A DNA stretch of 64,000 nucleotides from Streptomyces sp. SID8374 (GCF_009865135.1 NZ_WWGH01000001.1:4464001-4528000); one strand, 5' to 3'; shown: positions 1-8,052, numbered from the stretch's first letter. Program-made: numbers and translations. The notes: generated by a model not told the origin, from the letters alone.

Positions 1-1109
1 GGGCCACGGGGCCCGGGCCCCGGACCGTCGCCGTCGTCGGGCCCAACGCCGATGACGCGCAGACCCAGTTGGGCGACTGGGCGGGCTCCTCCGGGCAGGC
101 GGACTGGCTCCCCGACGGGCAGCCGCGCACCCTGATCCGTACCGTCCTCGACGGCTTCCGCGACAAGGTGCCCGCCGACTGGACCGTCTCGTACGCGCCC
201 GGCGCCCGCATCCTGGACGTCGGGCCCGACCCGGAGGGGGAGTTCTTCCCCGACGGGCAGCCCCGCCCCGAGGTCGTCGTCCCGGCCGCGCCCGATCCGG
301 CGATGGTCGCGGAGGCGGTGGCCGCCGCCGAGGCCGCCGACTACGTGGTCGCCGTCGTCGGGGACCGGATCGAGTTGATCGGCGAGGGCAAGTCGACCGC
401 CACCCTCGAACTCGTCGGCGACCAGGTCGCGTTGCTGGACGCGCTGGCGGCGACGGGCAAGCCGCTGGTCGTCGTGGTCATCAGCTCCAAGCCGCTGGTC
501 CTGCCGCCGTCCGCGCTCGGTGCGGCGGCGATCGTGTACGCGGCCAACCCGGGGATGCTCGGCGGTACGGCGGTGGCGGAGCTGCTCCTCGGCCTGATCG
601 AACCGACCGGCCGGCTCCCGCTCTCCTTCGCCCGGCACGCGGGGCAGCAGCCGACGTACTACAACCAGGTGCGCGGCCAGCACGGCACGCGGTACGCGGA
701 CCTCACGCAGAGCCCGGCGTTCGCGTTCGGGGAGGGGCTGAGCTACACGACGGTCACGTACACCGATCTGGAGCTGCTGACGGCGGTCGTCGAACCGGAC
801 GAGACCGTACGGGCGCGGGTGACGCTCACCAACTCCGGTGCCCGGCCCGCGCTGGAGACCCTTCAGGTGTACGTGAGCGACACGGTGACCTCGGTGACCT
901 GGGCGGAGAAGGAGCTGAAGGCGTACGAGCAAGTGCCGCTGGGTCCGGGGGAGTCACGCCAGGTGGTGATCGAACTGCCTGTGGCCGACTGCACGTTGGT
1001 GGACGCGCAGGGGCGGCGTGTGGTGGAGCCGGGGCGCTTCGAGCTGCTGGTGGGGCCGTCTTCGCGCGACGAGGTTTTGTTGCGGGCGGAGTTCACGGTC
1101 AAGGGGTGA
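1..1109 (+). CDS. Glycoside hydrolase family 3 beta-glucosidase, C-terminal part (5' end outside window)
   Basis: The reading frame is open from the left edge, so only the last ~369 residues are present. The visible part begins in the GH3 C-terminal (alpha/beta) domain with VAVVGPNADDAQTQLGDW. It continues through a GDRIELIGEGKS stretch, where GH3 enzymes place substrate and acid/base residues, and ends in a fibronectin III-like domain (about the last 130 residues, from FAFGEGLSYTTVTY). GH3 enzymes remove terminal beta-linked glucose or xylose from oligosaccharides or glycosides. No sorting signal is seen at the C-terminus, and the N-terminus needed to judge secretion is missing. The exact substrate cannot be told. 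Confidence 0.9.
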   Translation, partial: ATGPGPRTVAVVGPNADDAQTQLGDWAGSSGQADWLPDGQPRTLIRTVLDGFRDKVPADWTVSYAPGARILDVGPDPEGEFFPDGQPRPEVVVPAAPDPAMVAEAVAAAEAADYVVAVVGDRIELIGEGKSTATLELVGDQVALLDALAATGKPLVVVVISSKPLVLPPSALGAAAIVYAANPGMLGGTAVAELLLGLIEPTGRLPLSFARHAGQQPTYYNQVRGQHGTRYADLTQSPAFAFGEGLSYTTVTYTDLELLTAVVEPDETVRARVTLTNSGARPALETLQVYVSDTVTSVTWAEKELKAYEQVPLGPGESRQVVIELPVADCTLVDAQGRRVVEPGRFELLVGPSSRDEVLLRAEFTVKG

Positions 1110-1121
1110 GCCCCGGGAGGA

Positions 1122-1185
1122 GTGGGCAGGTCGCCCGGGGTTCACGGTGAGCGGTGGGCAGGTCGCCCGGGGTTCACGGTGAACG
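1122..1185. repeat. Two tandem copies of a 32-bp unit after the GH3 gene
   Basis: Copies at 1122-1153 and 1154-1185 differ at one base. Each contains GGTTCACGGTGA, which resembles the last codons of the GH3 gene (GTTCACGGTCAAG at 1091-1103), so the unit may have grown from the gene end. The second copy runs into the 3' end of the convergent EamA gene. Confidence 0.8.
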
Positions 1186-2124
1186 GTGGATACGGGAGGG
1201 GCGCTCGCCGGGGGCGGGGGTGCCGGGTGTCTCCGGGGGTTCGGAGGGTTCCGGCGCCTCGGGCGGCGGTGCGGGCGTCCGGGCGGCGCGCTGGCCGAGC
1301 ACGACGCCGCACAGCGTGAGCACCAGGCCGACGACCTGCCGGCCGGAGAGGCTCTCACCGGCGAGCAGCAGCCCCAGCAGCACGCCTGTCACGGGGTTGA
1401 GCAGCCCCAGCAGCCCGACCGTCCCCGCCGGCAGGTGCTTCAGCCCCAGGAACCAGGCGGCGAAGGCGAGGGCGGTCGCCACCACGGCCAGGTAGGCGAA
1501 ACCGAGGAGCGCGGGGCCGTCGAGGGCGGGCGGCGCGCCCTCCACCAGGGCCGCGCACGGCACGAGCAGCAGCCCGCCGCCGAGCAACTGCCAGCTGGTG
1601 GCGGCGAGTACGTCCACCTCGCCGCTCCACCGCTTGGCCAGGACGTACCCGTACGAGGACATCGCCATCGCCCCGACGGAGGCGAGCACCCCGATCGCGT
1701 CCACCGAACCGGCTGCCGTGAACACCATCAGGCAGACGCCGCCGACGCCGGTCAGGGCCCCGGCGAGGTGCTTCCAGCCCGGCCGCTCACCGACCAGCGG
1801 CCAGGCCAGCATCATCATGAACAGGGGCGCGAGGGCCATGATGATCGACGCCAGGCTGGTGGGGAGGCGCTGCGCCGCCACGTAGACGAGGGCGAAGAAG
1901 CCGCTCATGTTCAGCGCGCCGAGCACCAGGGACTTCCACCACCAGCTCCCCTGCGGCAGCTTCCGGCAGAGGGCCAGGAGGAGCAGCCCGGCGGGGACCG
2001 CCCGGAAGGCGGCGCCGTACAGGGGGTGGCTCTCGGGCAGATACTCGCGCGTGACGAAGTAGGTCGTGCCCCAGGCCACGGGGGCCACCGCCGTGACCAG
2101 CGACCATTTCAGGTTACCTTCCAT
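1174..2124 (-). CDS. EamA/DMT-family exporter
   Basis: A predicted inner-membrane drug/metabolite transporter of 316 residues with about ten hydrophobic segments in two homologous EamA halves (first from KWSLVTAVAPVAWGTTYFV, second from about residue 140). The last ~40 residues are Pro/Glu-rich and probably cytoplasmic. EamA proteins export amino acids, nucleosides or small toxic metabolites; this substrate is unknown. The ATG at 2124 lies inside a palindrome shared with the divergent MarR gene. A much longer upstream reading frame exists but would run through the regulator gene, so the short start is preferred. Control by the neighbouring MarR protein is inferred. Confidence 0.85.
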   Translation of the reverse strand: MEGNLKWSLVTAVAPVAWGTTYFVTREYLPESHPLYGAAFRAVPAGLLLLALCRKLPQGSWWWKSLVLGALNMSGFFALVYVAAQRLPTSLASIIMALAPLFMMMLAWPLVGERPGWKHLAGALTGVGGVCLMVFTAAGSVDAIGVLASVGAMAMSSYGYVLAKRWSGEVDVLAATSWQLLGGGLLLVPCAALVEGAPPALDGPALLGFAYLAVVATALAFAAWFLGLKHLPAGTVGLLGLLNPVTGVLLGLLLAGESLSGRQVVGLVLTLCGVVLGQRAARTPAPPPEAPEPSEPPETPGTPAPGERPSRIHRSP

Positions 2125-2154
2125 GGAAGCTATTATGCCTTCCATGGAAGGTAA
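2114..2154. promoter_or_regulatory. Palindromic divergent operator/promoter between EamA exporter and MarR gene
   Basis: A 41-bp near-perfect palindrome. TTACCTTCCATGGAAG at 2114-2129 is mirrored by CTTCCATGGAAGGTAA at 2139-2154, with TTCCATGGAA present twice, 21 bp apart. The central TATTAT (2131-2136) is a good -10 box for the plus strand, and CATAAT on the minus strand (2137-2132) is one for the exporter. The two ATG codons (2144 plus, 2124 minus) lie 7 bp beyond their -10 boxes, which implies leaderless mRNAs on both sides with the MarR dimer sitting on promoters and start codons. Confidence 0.85.
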
Positions 2155-2668
2155 TCTTCGGGATGCGGCTCCGGGAGGCGCGGGACCCGACCATGTGGCC
2201 CGCATCCAGGCCGAGTGGGCGCGGGAGCGCCCGGACGTGGACGTCTCCCCGCAGGCCGTCATCGGCCGTCTGCACCGCCTGGGCCACCTCCTGACCGCCC
2301 GCCTCGACGTCGTCTACGCCGCCCACGGCCTGTCGGAGGGCGAGTTCGACGTCCTGGCCGCGCTGCGCCGGGCCGGGGCGCCCTTCGAGCGGGCGCCGGG
2401 CGAGCTGGCCGCGCACACGATGGTCACCACGGGCGCGATGACCAAGCGGATCGACCGCCTCCAGCGCGCCGGCCTGGTGACCCGGCGTCGCTCGGCGGCG
2501 GACGGCCGGGGCCGGGTGGTCGCGCTGACCCCGGCGGGCCGGTCGCTGATCGACCGGGCGTTCACCGAGCACATGCGCAACGAGCGGAACCTGCTGGACG
2601 CGCTGGAGCCGCAGGAGGCGGCGGAGTTGGAGCGGCTGCTGACGGCGTGGCTGGCGCGGGTGGAGTAG
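2144..2668 (+). CDS. MarR-family transcriptional regulator
   Basis: A 174-residue winged-helix regulator. The DNA-binding region runs from about residue 50 (LSEGEFDVLAALRRAG) through the recognition helix (TTGAMTKRIDRLQRAG) and wing (GLVTRRRSAADGRGRVVAL). Helical dimerisation segments flank it at both ends. MarR proteins are usually ligand-released repressors of a neighbouring transporter or enzyme, here probably the divergent EamA exporter and itself. The ATG at 2144 is chosen because it sits 7 bp after a TATTAT -10 box (leaderless). In-frame ATGs at 2123 and 2135 would place the promoter inside the gene. The ligand is unknown. Confidence 0.88.
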   Translation: MEGNLRDAAPGGAGPDHVARIQAEWARERPDVDVSPQAVIGRLHRLGHLLTARLDVVYAAHGLSEGEFDVLAALRRAGAPFERAPGELAAHTMVTTGAMTKRIDRLQRAGLVTRRRSAADGRGRVVALTPAGRSLIDRAFTEHMRNERNLLDALEPQEAAELERLLTAWLARVE

Positions 2669-2680
2669 CCGGCGGGCCCG

Positions 2681-3055
2681 CTACTGCTCCCCGTAGACCC
2701 GGCGCGCCAGCTCCTCGCGGAGCCGGGTGAGGCGGTCGATCTCGGCGTCGAGGAGGGCGAGGCGGCGGCCGACGACCCCCGCGCCGGCGCCCGCCGGGGC
2801 GTCGGGGGACCCGCACCGGGGCGGCGGGCCCTCGGTGAGGAGGTGGAGGCGGTCGGCCAGGGAGCGCAGGTCCTCGATGGTGAAGCCGGAGCCCAGCAGC
2901 TCACGGATGACGCGGAGCCGGGCGACCTCGGCGGGCCGGTAGTCGCGCTGGCCCGAAGGTGTGCGGCCGGGCGGCGGGAGCAGCCCGCGCTGTTCGTACA
3001 GGCGCAGCGCCCTGGGGGTGCACCCCGCCGCCGCAGCCGCCTCACCGATCCGCAT
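2681..3055 (-). CDS. MerR-family transcriptional regulator
   Basis: About 124 residues. The N-terminal MerR winged helix is plain (MRIGEAAAAAGCTPRALRLY, then YRPAEVARLRVIRELL), followed by a dimerisation coiled coil (LALLDAEIDRLTRLREELAR). There is no Cys-rich metal-binding loop, so it is probably a small-molecule or redox-stress type. It is the distal gene of a two-gene minus-strand operon behind the oxidoreductase (28-bp gap). A MerR-type promoter with a 19-bp spacer precedes the operon, which suggests it activates the oxidoreductase gene and itself. A GTG at 3064 is an alternative start; the ATG at 3055 has GGGGTGG at a better spacing. Confidence 0.85.
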   Translation of the reverse strand: MRIGEAAAAAGCTPRALRLYEQRGLLPPPGRTPSGQRDYRPAEVARLRVIRELLGSGFTIEDLRSLADRLHLLTEGPPPRCGSPDAPAGAGAGVVGRRLALLDAEIDRLTRLREELARRVYGEQ

Positions 3056-3083
3056 GACGCCCACCCCTGCCGCCCGACAGCCG

Positions 3084-4130
3084 CTACAACTCCACGACGA
3101 CGGCCCCGAAGTGCCGCCCTTCGATCAACTCCTGCAACGCCTGCGGCGCCCGATCGATGCCCGGGATCCGGACGTGCGGGAAGGTGATCTCGCCGGAGCG
3201 CAGCCACGCGCCGAACCGCCCGGTCCACTCCTCCTCGATGCCGGGGTGGTCCGTACCGCTGTAACCGCGCAGCGAGAGGCCCTTCACGACGATCCGGAAC
3301 GAGTCGATCTCCACCGGCGCGCTGCCGCCCGCCCGCCGCGCCGACATCTGCCCGGACAACGCCCCGACCAGGGCGAAGCGGGCCCCTTGCCGGGCCGCGC
3401 CGACGGCCGCCGCCAGCTGTTCACCGCCGACGGTGTCCACGAGGACGTCGATGCCGTCGGGCGCGGCCTCGGCGAGCTGGGTGGCGAAGGGGGCCCCGGA
3501 GTCGCCCGGGTCTCCCAGGAGCACGGCGTCGTAACCGAGTTCGTCGGAGAGCCGTTCGGCCTTCCCGCGGGACCGGGTGGTGCCGATCACCCGCCCGGCG
3601 CCCAGCAGCCGGGCGATCGGGCCGGCGAGGGTGCCGACGGCTCCGGCAGCGCCGGTGACCAGGACGGTGTCGCCGGTGCGGACAGGGGCGAGCCGGGTGA
3701 GGGCCCCGTACGCGGACGACCCCTGGGAGAGGTACCCGGCCGGGTCGGGCAGCGCGTCCCCGACGGCCGTGCACTGATCGGCGTCCACCACGGCGTGGTC
3801 CCGCCACCCGTGCAGGTGGGTGACGGTGTCCCCGACCCGCAGGGGGCTGTCGTCCGGCGCCGCGACGACCTCACCGACGGCAGGCCCGAACAGGGCGTCG
3901 CCCCTGTTCAGCGCGGGGAGCGGAAGCCCCTCGACCTCGCCGCCGATGAGGGTGCGCAGACCGGGGAAGACCAGAAAGTAGCGGTTCCGGACGAGGACCT
4001 GACCCGTTCCGGGTGCGGTGAGGGGCGCTTCGGTGACGGTGAAGTCCTGTGCCGTGGGCAGCCCTTGGGGCACGGAGGTCAGGCGGACCTCGCGGGCGGT
4101 ACGGGGGAGGGGCGGGGTGACGGCGGGCAT
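3084..4130 (-). CDS. NAD(P)-dependent medium-chain oxidoreductase (quinone oxidoreductase-like)
   Basis: A 348-residue MDR-superfamily protein. The GroES-like N-terminal half carries no catalytic zinc cysteine pattern. The Rossmann half has the nucleotide motif VTGAAGAVGTLAG and a downstream RSRGKAERL, whose basic residues suggest NADPH. It resembles the curcumin/leukotriene-type alkenal reductases (NEMA, PTGR families) that reduce activated double bonds or quinones. The ATG at 4130 has GAGGAG six bases upstream; an ATG at 4151 has no such site. A MerR-type promoter lies about 80 bp upstream and the MerR gene follows, so induction by an electrophile or drug is a reasonable inference. Confidence 0.85.
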   Translation of the reverse strand: MPAVTPPLPRTAREVRLTSVPQGLPTAQDFTVTEAPLTAPGTGQVLVRNRYFLVFPGLRTLIGGEVEGLPLPALNRGDALFGPAVGEVVAAPDDSPLRVGDTVTHLHGWRDHAVVDADQCTAVGDALPDPAGYLSQGSSAYGALTRLAPVRTGDTVLVTGAAGAVGTLAGPIARLLGAGRVIGTTRSRGKAERLSDELGYDAVLLGDPGDSGAPFATQLAEAAPDGIDVLVDTVGGEQLAAAVGAARQGARFALVGALSGQMSARRAGGSAPVEIDSFRIVVKGLSLRGYSGTDHPGIEEEWTGRFGAWLRSGEITFPHVRIPGIDRAPQALQELIEGRHFGAVVVEL

Positions 4131-4205
4131 GCGGGGCTCCTCGGCTGGCATCGGCGGGGCGGCGCGCGCGGCACGCGGAAGGTGTCCGGGCGGCGGGTGC
4201 GGTGA

Positions 4206-4236
4206 CGCTAACCCTTGACCCGTGGGTCAGGGTCAA
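4206..4236 (-). promoter_or_regulatory. MerR-type promoter with 19-bp spacer and dyad
   Basis: Read on the minus strand: -35 TTGACC (4236-4231), a 19-bp spacer, -10 TTAGCG (4211-4206). The spacer holds a perfect dyad, TGACCC-GT-GGGTCA (4216-4229). The overlong 19-bp spacer with a central dyad is the hallmark of promoters activated by MerR proteins through DNA untwisting. The first gene downstream is the oxidoreductase and the second encodes a MerR protein. Confidence 0.85.
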
Positions 4237-4503
4237 GCGCGGGCGGGAGGGGATCGGCGCGGACCGGGGTGGGTGGGCGCGGCCCGGAGGGGAGGGGATT
4301 GGCCCGGTCTCGGAGGGGGATTGGCGCGGGCTCGGAGGAGACCGAAGGTGAATCGTGCGGCGAAGAAGCGTTTCGGCTTGACAGCGTTGCGCCGTACGGG
4401 TGTGGCGCGGCACTCCGGCGGCCCTCGGGGCGAGCACAATGGGGCGGCGGTTCGTGCAGAGGTGCCGAGGCCCTCTCCCGCACCTTGCGCTGAAGGAGGA
4501 CCG
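4237..4503. other. G-rich gene-free stretch with three degenerate repeats and a TTGACA box
   Basis: No gene is seen here. Three copies of a unit beginning GGAGGGGATTGGC start at about 4247, 4291 and 4312. A consensus TTGACA lies at 4378-4383 on the plus strand, but without a good -10 box at the right distance. It may belong to the promoter of the TetR gene at 4504. A long upstream extension of that TetR reading frame through this stretch looks non-coding (low-complexity Gly/Arg). Confidence 0.5.
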
Positions 4504-5145
4504 GTGGCTGATGGCTGGGCGGTTCAGCGGACAGGGCCCGGTGACCAGGCCCGTACCCAGGCGAGGGAACAACTGCTGGATGCCGCAAGGGAGCTGTACG
4601 GGGTCGTCGGCTACCGGGAGACCTCCGAGGCGGACCTGTGCGAGGCGGCCGGGGTCACGCCCGAGGTGCTCCGCCAGGAGTACGGGACGCGGGAGGGCCT
4701 GCTCATCGCCCTGCACAACCGGGTCACCACCATCGGCCTGCGGGCCGCGGAGGCCGCCCTGCTCTCCGAGGGGATCGACGAGTGCGCGATCGGGGAGAGG
4801 GTCCGGCGCCTCTTCGACGCGTACGTGGAGGCCGTCACCCGGGATCCGCGCGAGGCCCGGGTGACCTTCGTCGAGGTGCTGGGCGTCAGCGCGGTGGTGG
4901 ACGAGCACTGCAAGCTCTGGCGGGCCCTGTGGACGGAGTTCCTCACGGGGGAGGCCGAGCGGGCGGTGGAACGGGGCGAGGCGGAGGACCGGGACCACCG
5001 CGTGGACGTCATGGTGATGGTCGGCACGGTCCACGAACTGATGGCCCACCACACCCGCCGCTGCCGCCGGGCCCGCCCGGAGGAGGTCTCGCGCGAACTG
5101 ACGGAGCTGGCGCTGACGATGCTGGGGTCGCAGCGGGTGGGGTGA
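4504..5145 (+). CDS. TetR-family transcriptional regulator
   Basis: A 213-residue regulator. After a short leader the TetR helix-turn-helix is clear: RTQAREQLLDAARELYGVVG, then SEADLCEAAGVTPEVLRQEY and GTREGLLIALHN. The C-terminal ~130 residues are helical, as usual for the ligand/dimer domain, and not recognised as a specific subfamily. The GTG at 4504 is chosen for its AAGGAGG five bases upstream. No obvious partner gene is coupled to it: the oxidoreductase operon is divergent and has its own MerR regulator, and the MBL gene follows 130 bp later. Its target and ligand are unknown. Confidence 0.85.
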   Translation: MADGWAVQRTGPGDQARTQAREQLLDAARELYGVVGYRETSEADLCEAAGVTPEVLRQEYGTREGLLIALHNRVTTIGLRAAEAALLSEGIDECAIGERVRRLFDAYVEAVTRDPREARVTFVEVLGVSAVVDEHCKLWRALWTEFLTGEAERAVERGEAEDRDHRVDVMVMVGTVHELMAHHTRRCRRARPEEVSRELTELALTMLGSQRVG

Positions 5146-5275
5146 CGGGGTCGTGGTTCGGTGAGGGGCCGGGCAGGCGGGGTGTCACCCTCACCGCAGC
5201 GGCCCCAGGCGCGGGCCGGCTCTGCTGTCGGCAGAGCGCCCGGACACCGTCCCGCCCAGCTGCCAGGCTGGCCGG

Positions 5276-6181
5276 ATGACGCAGCGTACGAACGCGACAG
5301 GGAGCGGGAGCGGGGCCAGGGCCGAGGCCGGGACCAAGGCCATGACCGGGACCGGGGCTGAAGCAGGGACCAAGGCCAGGACCGGGACCGAGGCCGGGAC
5401 CAAGGCCGTGACCGGGACCGAAGCCGCGACCGGGGCCGTGGCCAGGGCCGAGTCCGGGCCCGGGACCGTCACCGTCCACCGCCTCGACCTAGGCTTCTTC
5501 GTCCGGCCCGCAGTCGAGGTCGGCGGGCCGCACCCCCGAGTCGAACCGGTGCTCGCCTACCTGGTTGAGCACCCGCGCGGTCGGCTCCTCTTCGATACGG
5601 GGATCGGGGCCGGGGACCCGGGGGCCGAAGCGCACTACCGGCCCCGGCGTCGGCCGCTGGAGGGGGCGCTGGCCGCCGTGGGGACGGCACTTGAGGACGT
5701 GAGCGTCGCCGTGAACTGCCACCTCCACTTCGACCACATCGGCGGCAACCCTCTGCTTGCGGGCGTGCCCGTCCTCGTACAGGAGACCGAGCTGGCGGCC
5801 GCGCGCAGGGGCGGGTACACCATCGACGCGCTCGTCGACTTCCCCGGCGCCCGGTACGAGGAGCTCTCCGGGGAGGCCGAGATCTGGCCCGGGGTGTGGG
5901 TGGTGCCGACCCCCGGGCACACCGACGGGCACCAGTCGCTGGTCGTCCGGGAGGGGGACGGGACCGTCGTCGTCCTCGCCGGGCAGGCCCATGACTTCGC
6001 GTCGCACTACGCCTCCGACGCGCTCGCCCGCCGTGCCGTACGCGACGGGGTGGCGGAGCCGCTTCCGCCGTACCGGCCCTGGACGGACCGGCTGGCCGCG
6101 TTCGACCCGGGGCGGGTGTTCTTCGCGCACGACTGCTCGGTGTGGGAACCGGCGTCGGGGCGGGTCAGCCCTCCGCGGTGA
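5276..6181 (+). CDS. Metallo-beta-lactamase-fold hydrolase with repeat-expanded N-terminus
   Basis: A 301-residue protein. Residues ~65-300 form an MBL fold: HLHFDH at 149-154 (the HxHxDH metal motif), PTPGHTDGH around 212-219, an Asp in GQAHD near 240 and a late His in FFAHDC. These are the usual two-metal ligands. The family includes lactonases (N-acyl-homoserine lactone type) and other hydrolases; the substrate here cannot be told. Residues ~16-55 are a low-complexity Gly/Thr/Ala/Lys repeat with no role in the fold, and the true start might lie after it. The 3' end overlaps the convergent SGNH hydrolase gene by 17 bp. Confidence 0.85.
   Translation: MTQRTNATGSGSGARAEAGTKAMTGTGAEAGTKARTGTEAGTKAVTGTEAATGAVARAESGPGTVTVHRLDLGFFVRPAVEVGGPHPRVEPVLAYLVEHPRGRLLFDTGIGAGDPGAEAHYRPRRRPLEGALAAVGTALEDVSVAVNCHLHFDHIGGNPLLAGVPVLVQETELAAARRGGYTIDALVDFPGARYEELSGEAEIWPGVWVVPTPGHTDGHQSLVVREGDGTVVVLAGQAHDFASHYASDALARRAVRDGVAEPLPPYRPWTDRLAAFDPGRVFFAHDCSVWEPASGRVSPPR
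5321..5440 (+). repeat. In-frame minisatellite encoding GTKA/TGTEA repeats
   Basis: About 120 bp built from degenerate units of GGGACCAAGGCC and ACCGGGACCGAGGCC, coding for alternating GTKA and TGTEA/TGAEA blocks at residues ~16-55 of the MBL protein. Unit lengths are multiples of three, so copy-number change would keep the frame. This is the pattern expected of replication slippage. Confidence 0.85.
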
Positions 6182-6905
6182 CCGGTCCGCCGACGAGCGC
6201 CGGCTGCGGCTGCGACGTCGCGTCCAGCCGCGCGTACCGCCCGCCCAGCCCCCACGCCTGGTGCATCGCGTCGGCGAAGGCGGCCGCGAGGAGGTGTTCG
6301 CCGGTCGGGCCCGGGTGGGTGCCGTCGTACGTGTCCGTATGGATGTCGTAGCCCGGCGGGCGCGAGGCCAGGAGGAGCGGGGAGGCCGGGGTGTCGAGGT
6401 CGGCCACGGCCTTGGCGAGGAGTTCGTTGAAGCGGGCGCAGGAGGCGGCGAAGGGGGCGTCCGACTCGGCCCGGATGTTCGGTATCACCGGGAGCAGCAC
6501 CATCCGGATGTGCGGGTTGGCCGTGCGGGCCGCCTCGATGAACGTGCGGGCGTTGGCCGCCGTCTGCTCGGCGTCCGTGTAGAACCCGAGGTCTATCAGG
6601 CCCAGCGAGACCAGCAGTACGTCCGCCTCCGCCTCGCGCACCGCGTCCGCGATCGCCGGGGCCATGTGCAGCCACCCCTCGCCCCACCCTGCCAGGTGTC
6701 GGCGCGCGTCGGGCGGGAAGGACGGGTCGGCGTACGCATGGGAGAGCGGGGCGTCCGCCTCGGGGTCGTACAGCGTCGTGCGCGGCCCGACGATCTCGTA
6801 CGGAGTCGGGCAGACCGCCTCAAGGTGCTGCCACAGGCGGTAGCGCCAGGTGAAGTCGCCGGTGGCGCCGATGGTCATGGAGTCGCCGACCGGGAGAAAA
6901 CGCAT
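6165..6905 (-). CDS. SGNH/GDSL-type hydrolase
   Basis: A 246-residue protein. Block I is FLPVGDSMTIGA near the N-terminus (nucleophile Ser in GDS), and block V is YDGTHPGPTG near residue 215 (the Asp-x-x-His of the catalytic triad). The middle block LLVSLGLIDLGF has Ile-Asp where many members have Asn-Asp. SGNH enzymes are esterases, acetyl-esterases or lipases. No signal peptide is seen, so it is probably cytoplasmic. The ATG at 6905 directly precedes block I. Longer frames exist upstream but overlap the divergent gene's promoter, and no good ribosome site is visible for either. The natural substrate is unknown. Confidence 0.83.
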   Translation of the reverse strand: MRFLPVGDSMTIGATGDFTWRYRLWQHLEAVCPTPYEIVGPRTTLYDPEADAPLSHAYADPSFPPDARRHLAGWGEGWLHMAPAIADAVREAEADVLLVSLGLIDLGFYTDAEQTAANARTFIEAARTANPHIRMVLLPVIPNIRAESDAPFAASCARFNELLAKAVADLDTPASPLLLASRPPGYDIHTDTYDGTHPGPTGEHLLAAAFADAMHQAWGLGGRYARLDATSQPQPALVGGPVTAEG

Positions 6906-7017
6906 GGCGTCATCATGGCCGATCACGGCTGTGGCCTGCGACGTGACGATGGACACGGTGGGGCGGGGCGGGGCCGGACCGGCGGTGGACGGGGCCGGGA
7001 CCGTGGACACTTGGGCC

Positions 7018-8052
7018 ATGCGTTCGTATCCGAGCCGCCGCCGTGCTGTCGCAGGTCTCGCCGCTCCCGCCGCAGCCTTCCTGCTGCTCCTCGGCGCCGC
7101 CTGCCCCGCCGTCGCCGCCGACGGGGAGCCCGACCGTGACTTCACGATCGAGGACCCCCGTATCACCGAGTCCAGCGGCCTCGCCGCCAGCCGTCTGCAC
7201 CCCGGCGTCTACTGGACGCACAACGACAGCGACGACGGCCCCTACGTCTTCGCCGTCGACTCCCGCACCGGGAAGACCGTCGCGACCGTCACCATGCGGG
7301 GCATCGGGGAGCCGCGCGATGTGGAGGCCATCTCCATCGGGCCCGACGGGGACATCTACGTCGGTGACATCGGGGACAACCTGGACGGGACCTGGTCCCA
7401 CGTCTGGATCTACCGCTTTCCCGAGCCCAAGACCCTGCGCGACGCCACCGTCACCGCCACCCAGTACGACGTGAAGTACGCCGACGGGGCCCGCAACGCC
7501 GAGGCGCTGATGGTCCACCCCAAGACCGGACGCGTCTACATCGCCTCCAAGAACGAGGACGGCGGCGGGCTCTACGAAGGGCCCGCCGAGCTCACCGCCG
7601 GGTCCGTCAACACCTTCCGGCGGGTCGGCGAGGTGCCGTGGGTGACCGACGGGGCCTTCTCGCCCGACGGCGGCTCGCTGGTGCTGCGCTCGTACTTCAG
7701 CGCCCGCGTGTACGACTTCGAGGACGGCCGCCTCGGCGAGAGCCGGTCGGTCGCCGCGCCGTTCCAGCGGCAGGCGGAGTCGGTGACGTACACGGCGGAC
7801 GGCTCGGCCCTGATGTTCGGCTCCGAGGGTGTGCGCAGCGGCGTCGTGCGCGTGGAGGTCGAAGGGGGCGGCAAGCCGACGGGGGGCGGGGAGGAGAAGG
7901 GGAAGCCCTCGGGGAGTGGGAGTCCGGCGCAAGGGGCGGGCGACGGTCAGGACGGTGACGGCAAGGGGAGCGTGGGGCTGGGTGCCGTGATCATCGTCGG
8001 GGTCGGGGCCCTCTGGTTCGCGCTGCGGCGGAAGCGCGGCGGGCAGGGGTGA
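7018..8052 (+). CDS. Secreted, membrane-anchored beta-propeller-like protein
   Basis: A 344-residue protein. A signal peptide is clear (MRSYPSRRRAVAGLAAPAAA then FLLLLGAACPAVAADG, cleavage near AVA-AD). The body has several short repeats with the flavour of a six- or seven-bladed propeller (IYVGDIGDNL, VYIASKNEDG, LVLRSYFSARVYDF). Near residue 280 it becomes a Gly/Lys/Ser-rich linker and ends in one membrane span (VIIVGVGALWFALRR) with a basic tail. It therefore looks exported and anchored, but there is no LPxTG sorting motif. Function is unknown; a ligand- or metabolite-binding surface protein is a guess. The ATG at 7018 is the start that begins the signal peptide. Confidence 0.8.
   Translation: MRSYPSRRRAVAGLAAPAAAFLLLLGAACPAVAADGEPDRDFTIEDPRITESSGLAASRLHPGVYWTHNDSDDGPYVFAVDSRTGKTVATVTMRGIGEPRDVEAISIGPDGDIYVGDIGDNLDGTWSHVWIYRFPEPKTLRDATVTATQYDVKYADGARNAEALMVHPKTGRVYIASKNEDGGGLYEGPAELTAGSVNTFRRVGEVPWVTDGAFSPDGGSLVLRSYFSARVYDFEDGRLGESRSVAAPFQRQAESVTYTADGSALMFGSEGVRSGVVRVEVEGGGKPTGGGEEKGKPSGSGSPAQGAGDGQDGDGKGSVGLGAVIIVGVGALWFALRRKRGGQG

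Noticed and set aside
1186..2154. 322-codon plus-strand frame opposite the EamA gene
   Set aside because: Its product is Gly/Arg/His/Gln-rich with no hydrophobic core. It is the usual antisense open frame of a high-GC gene, and the minus-strand transporter reads as real protein.
7018..8052. Sortase-anchored surface protein
   Set aside because: There is a C-terminal span with a basic tail but no LPxTG/LAxTG motif before it.
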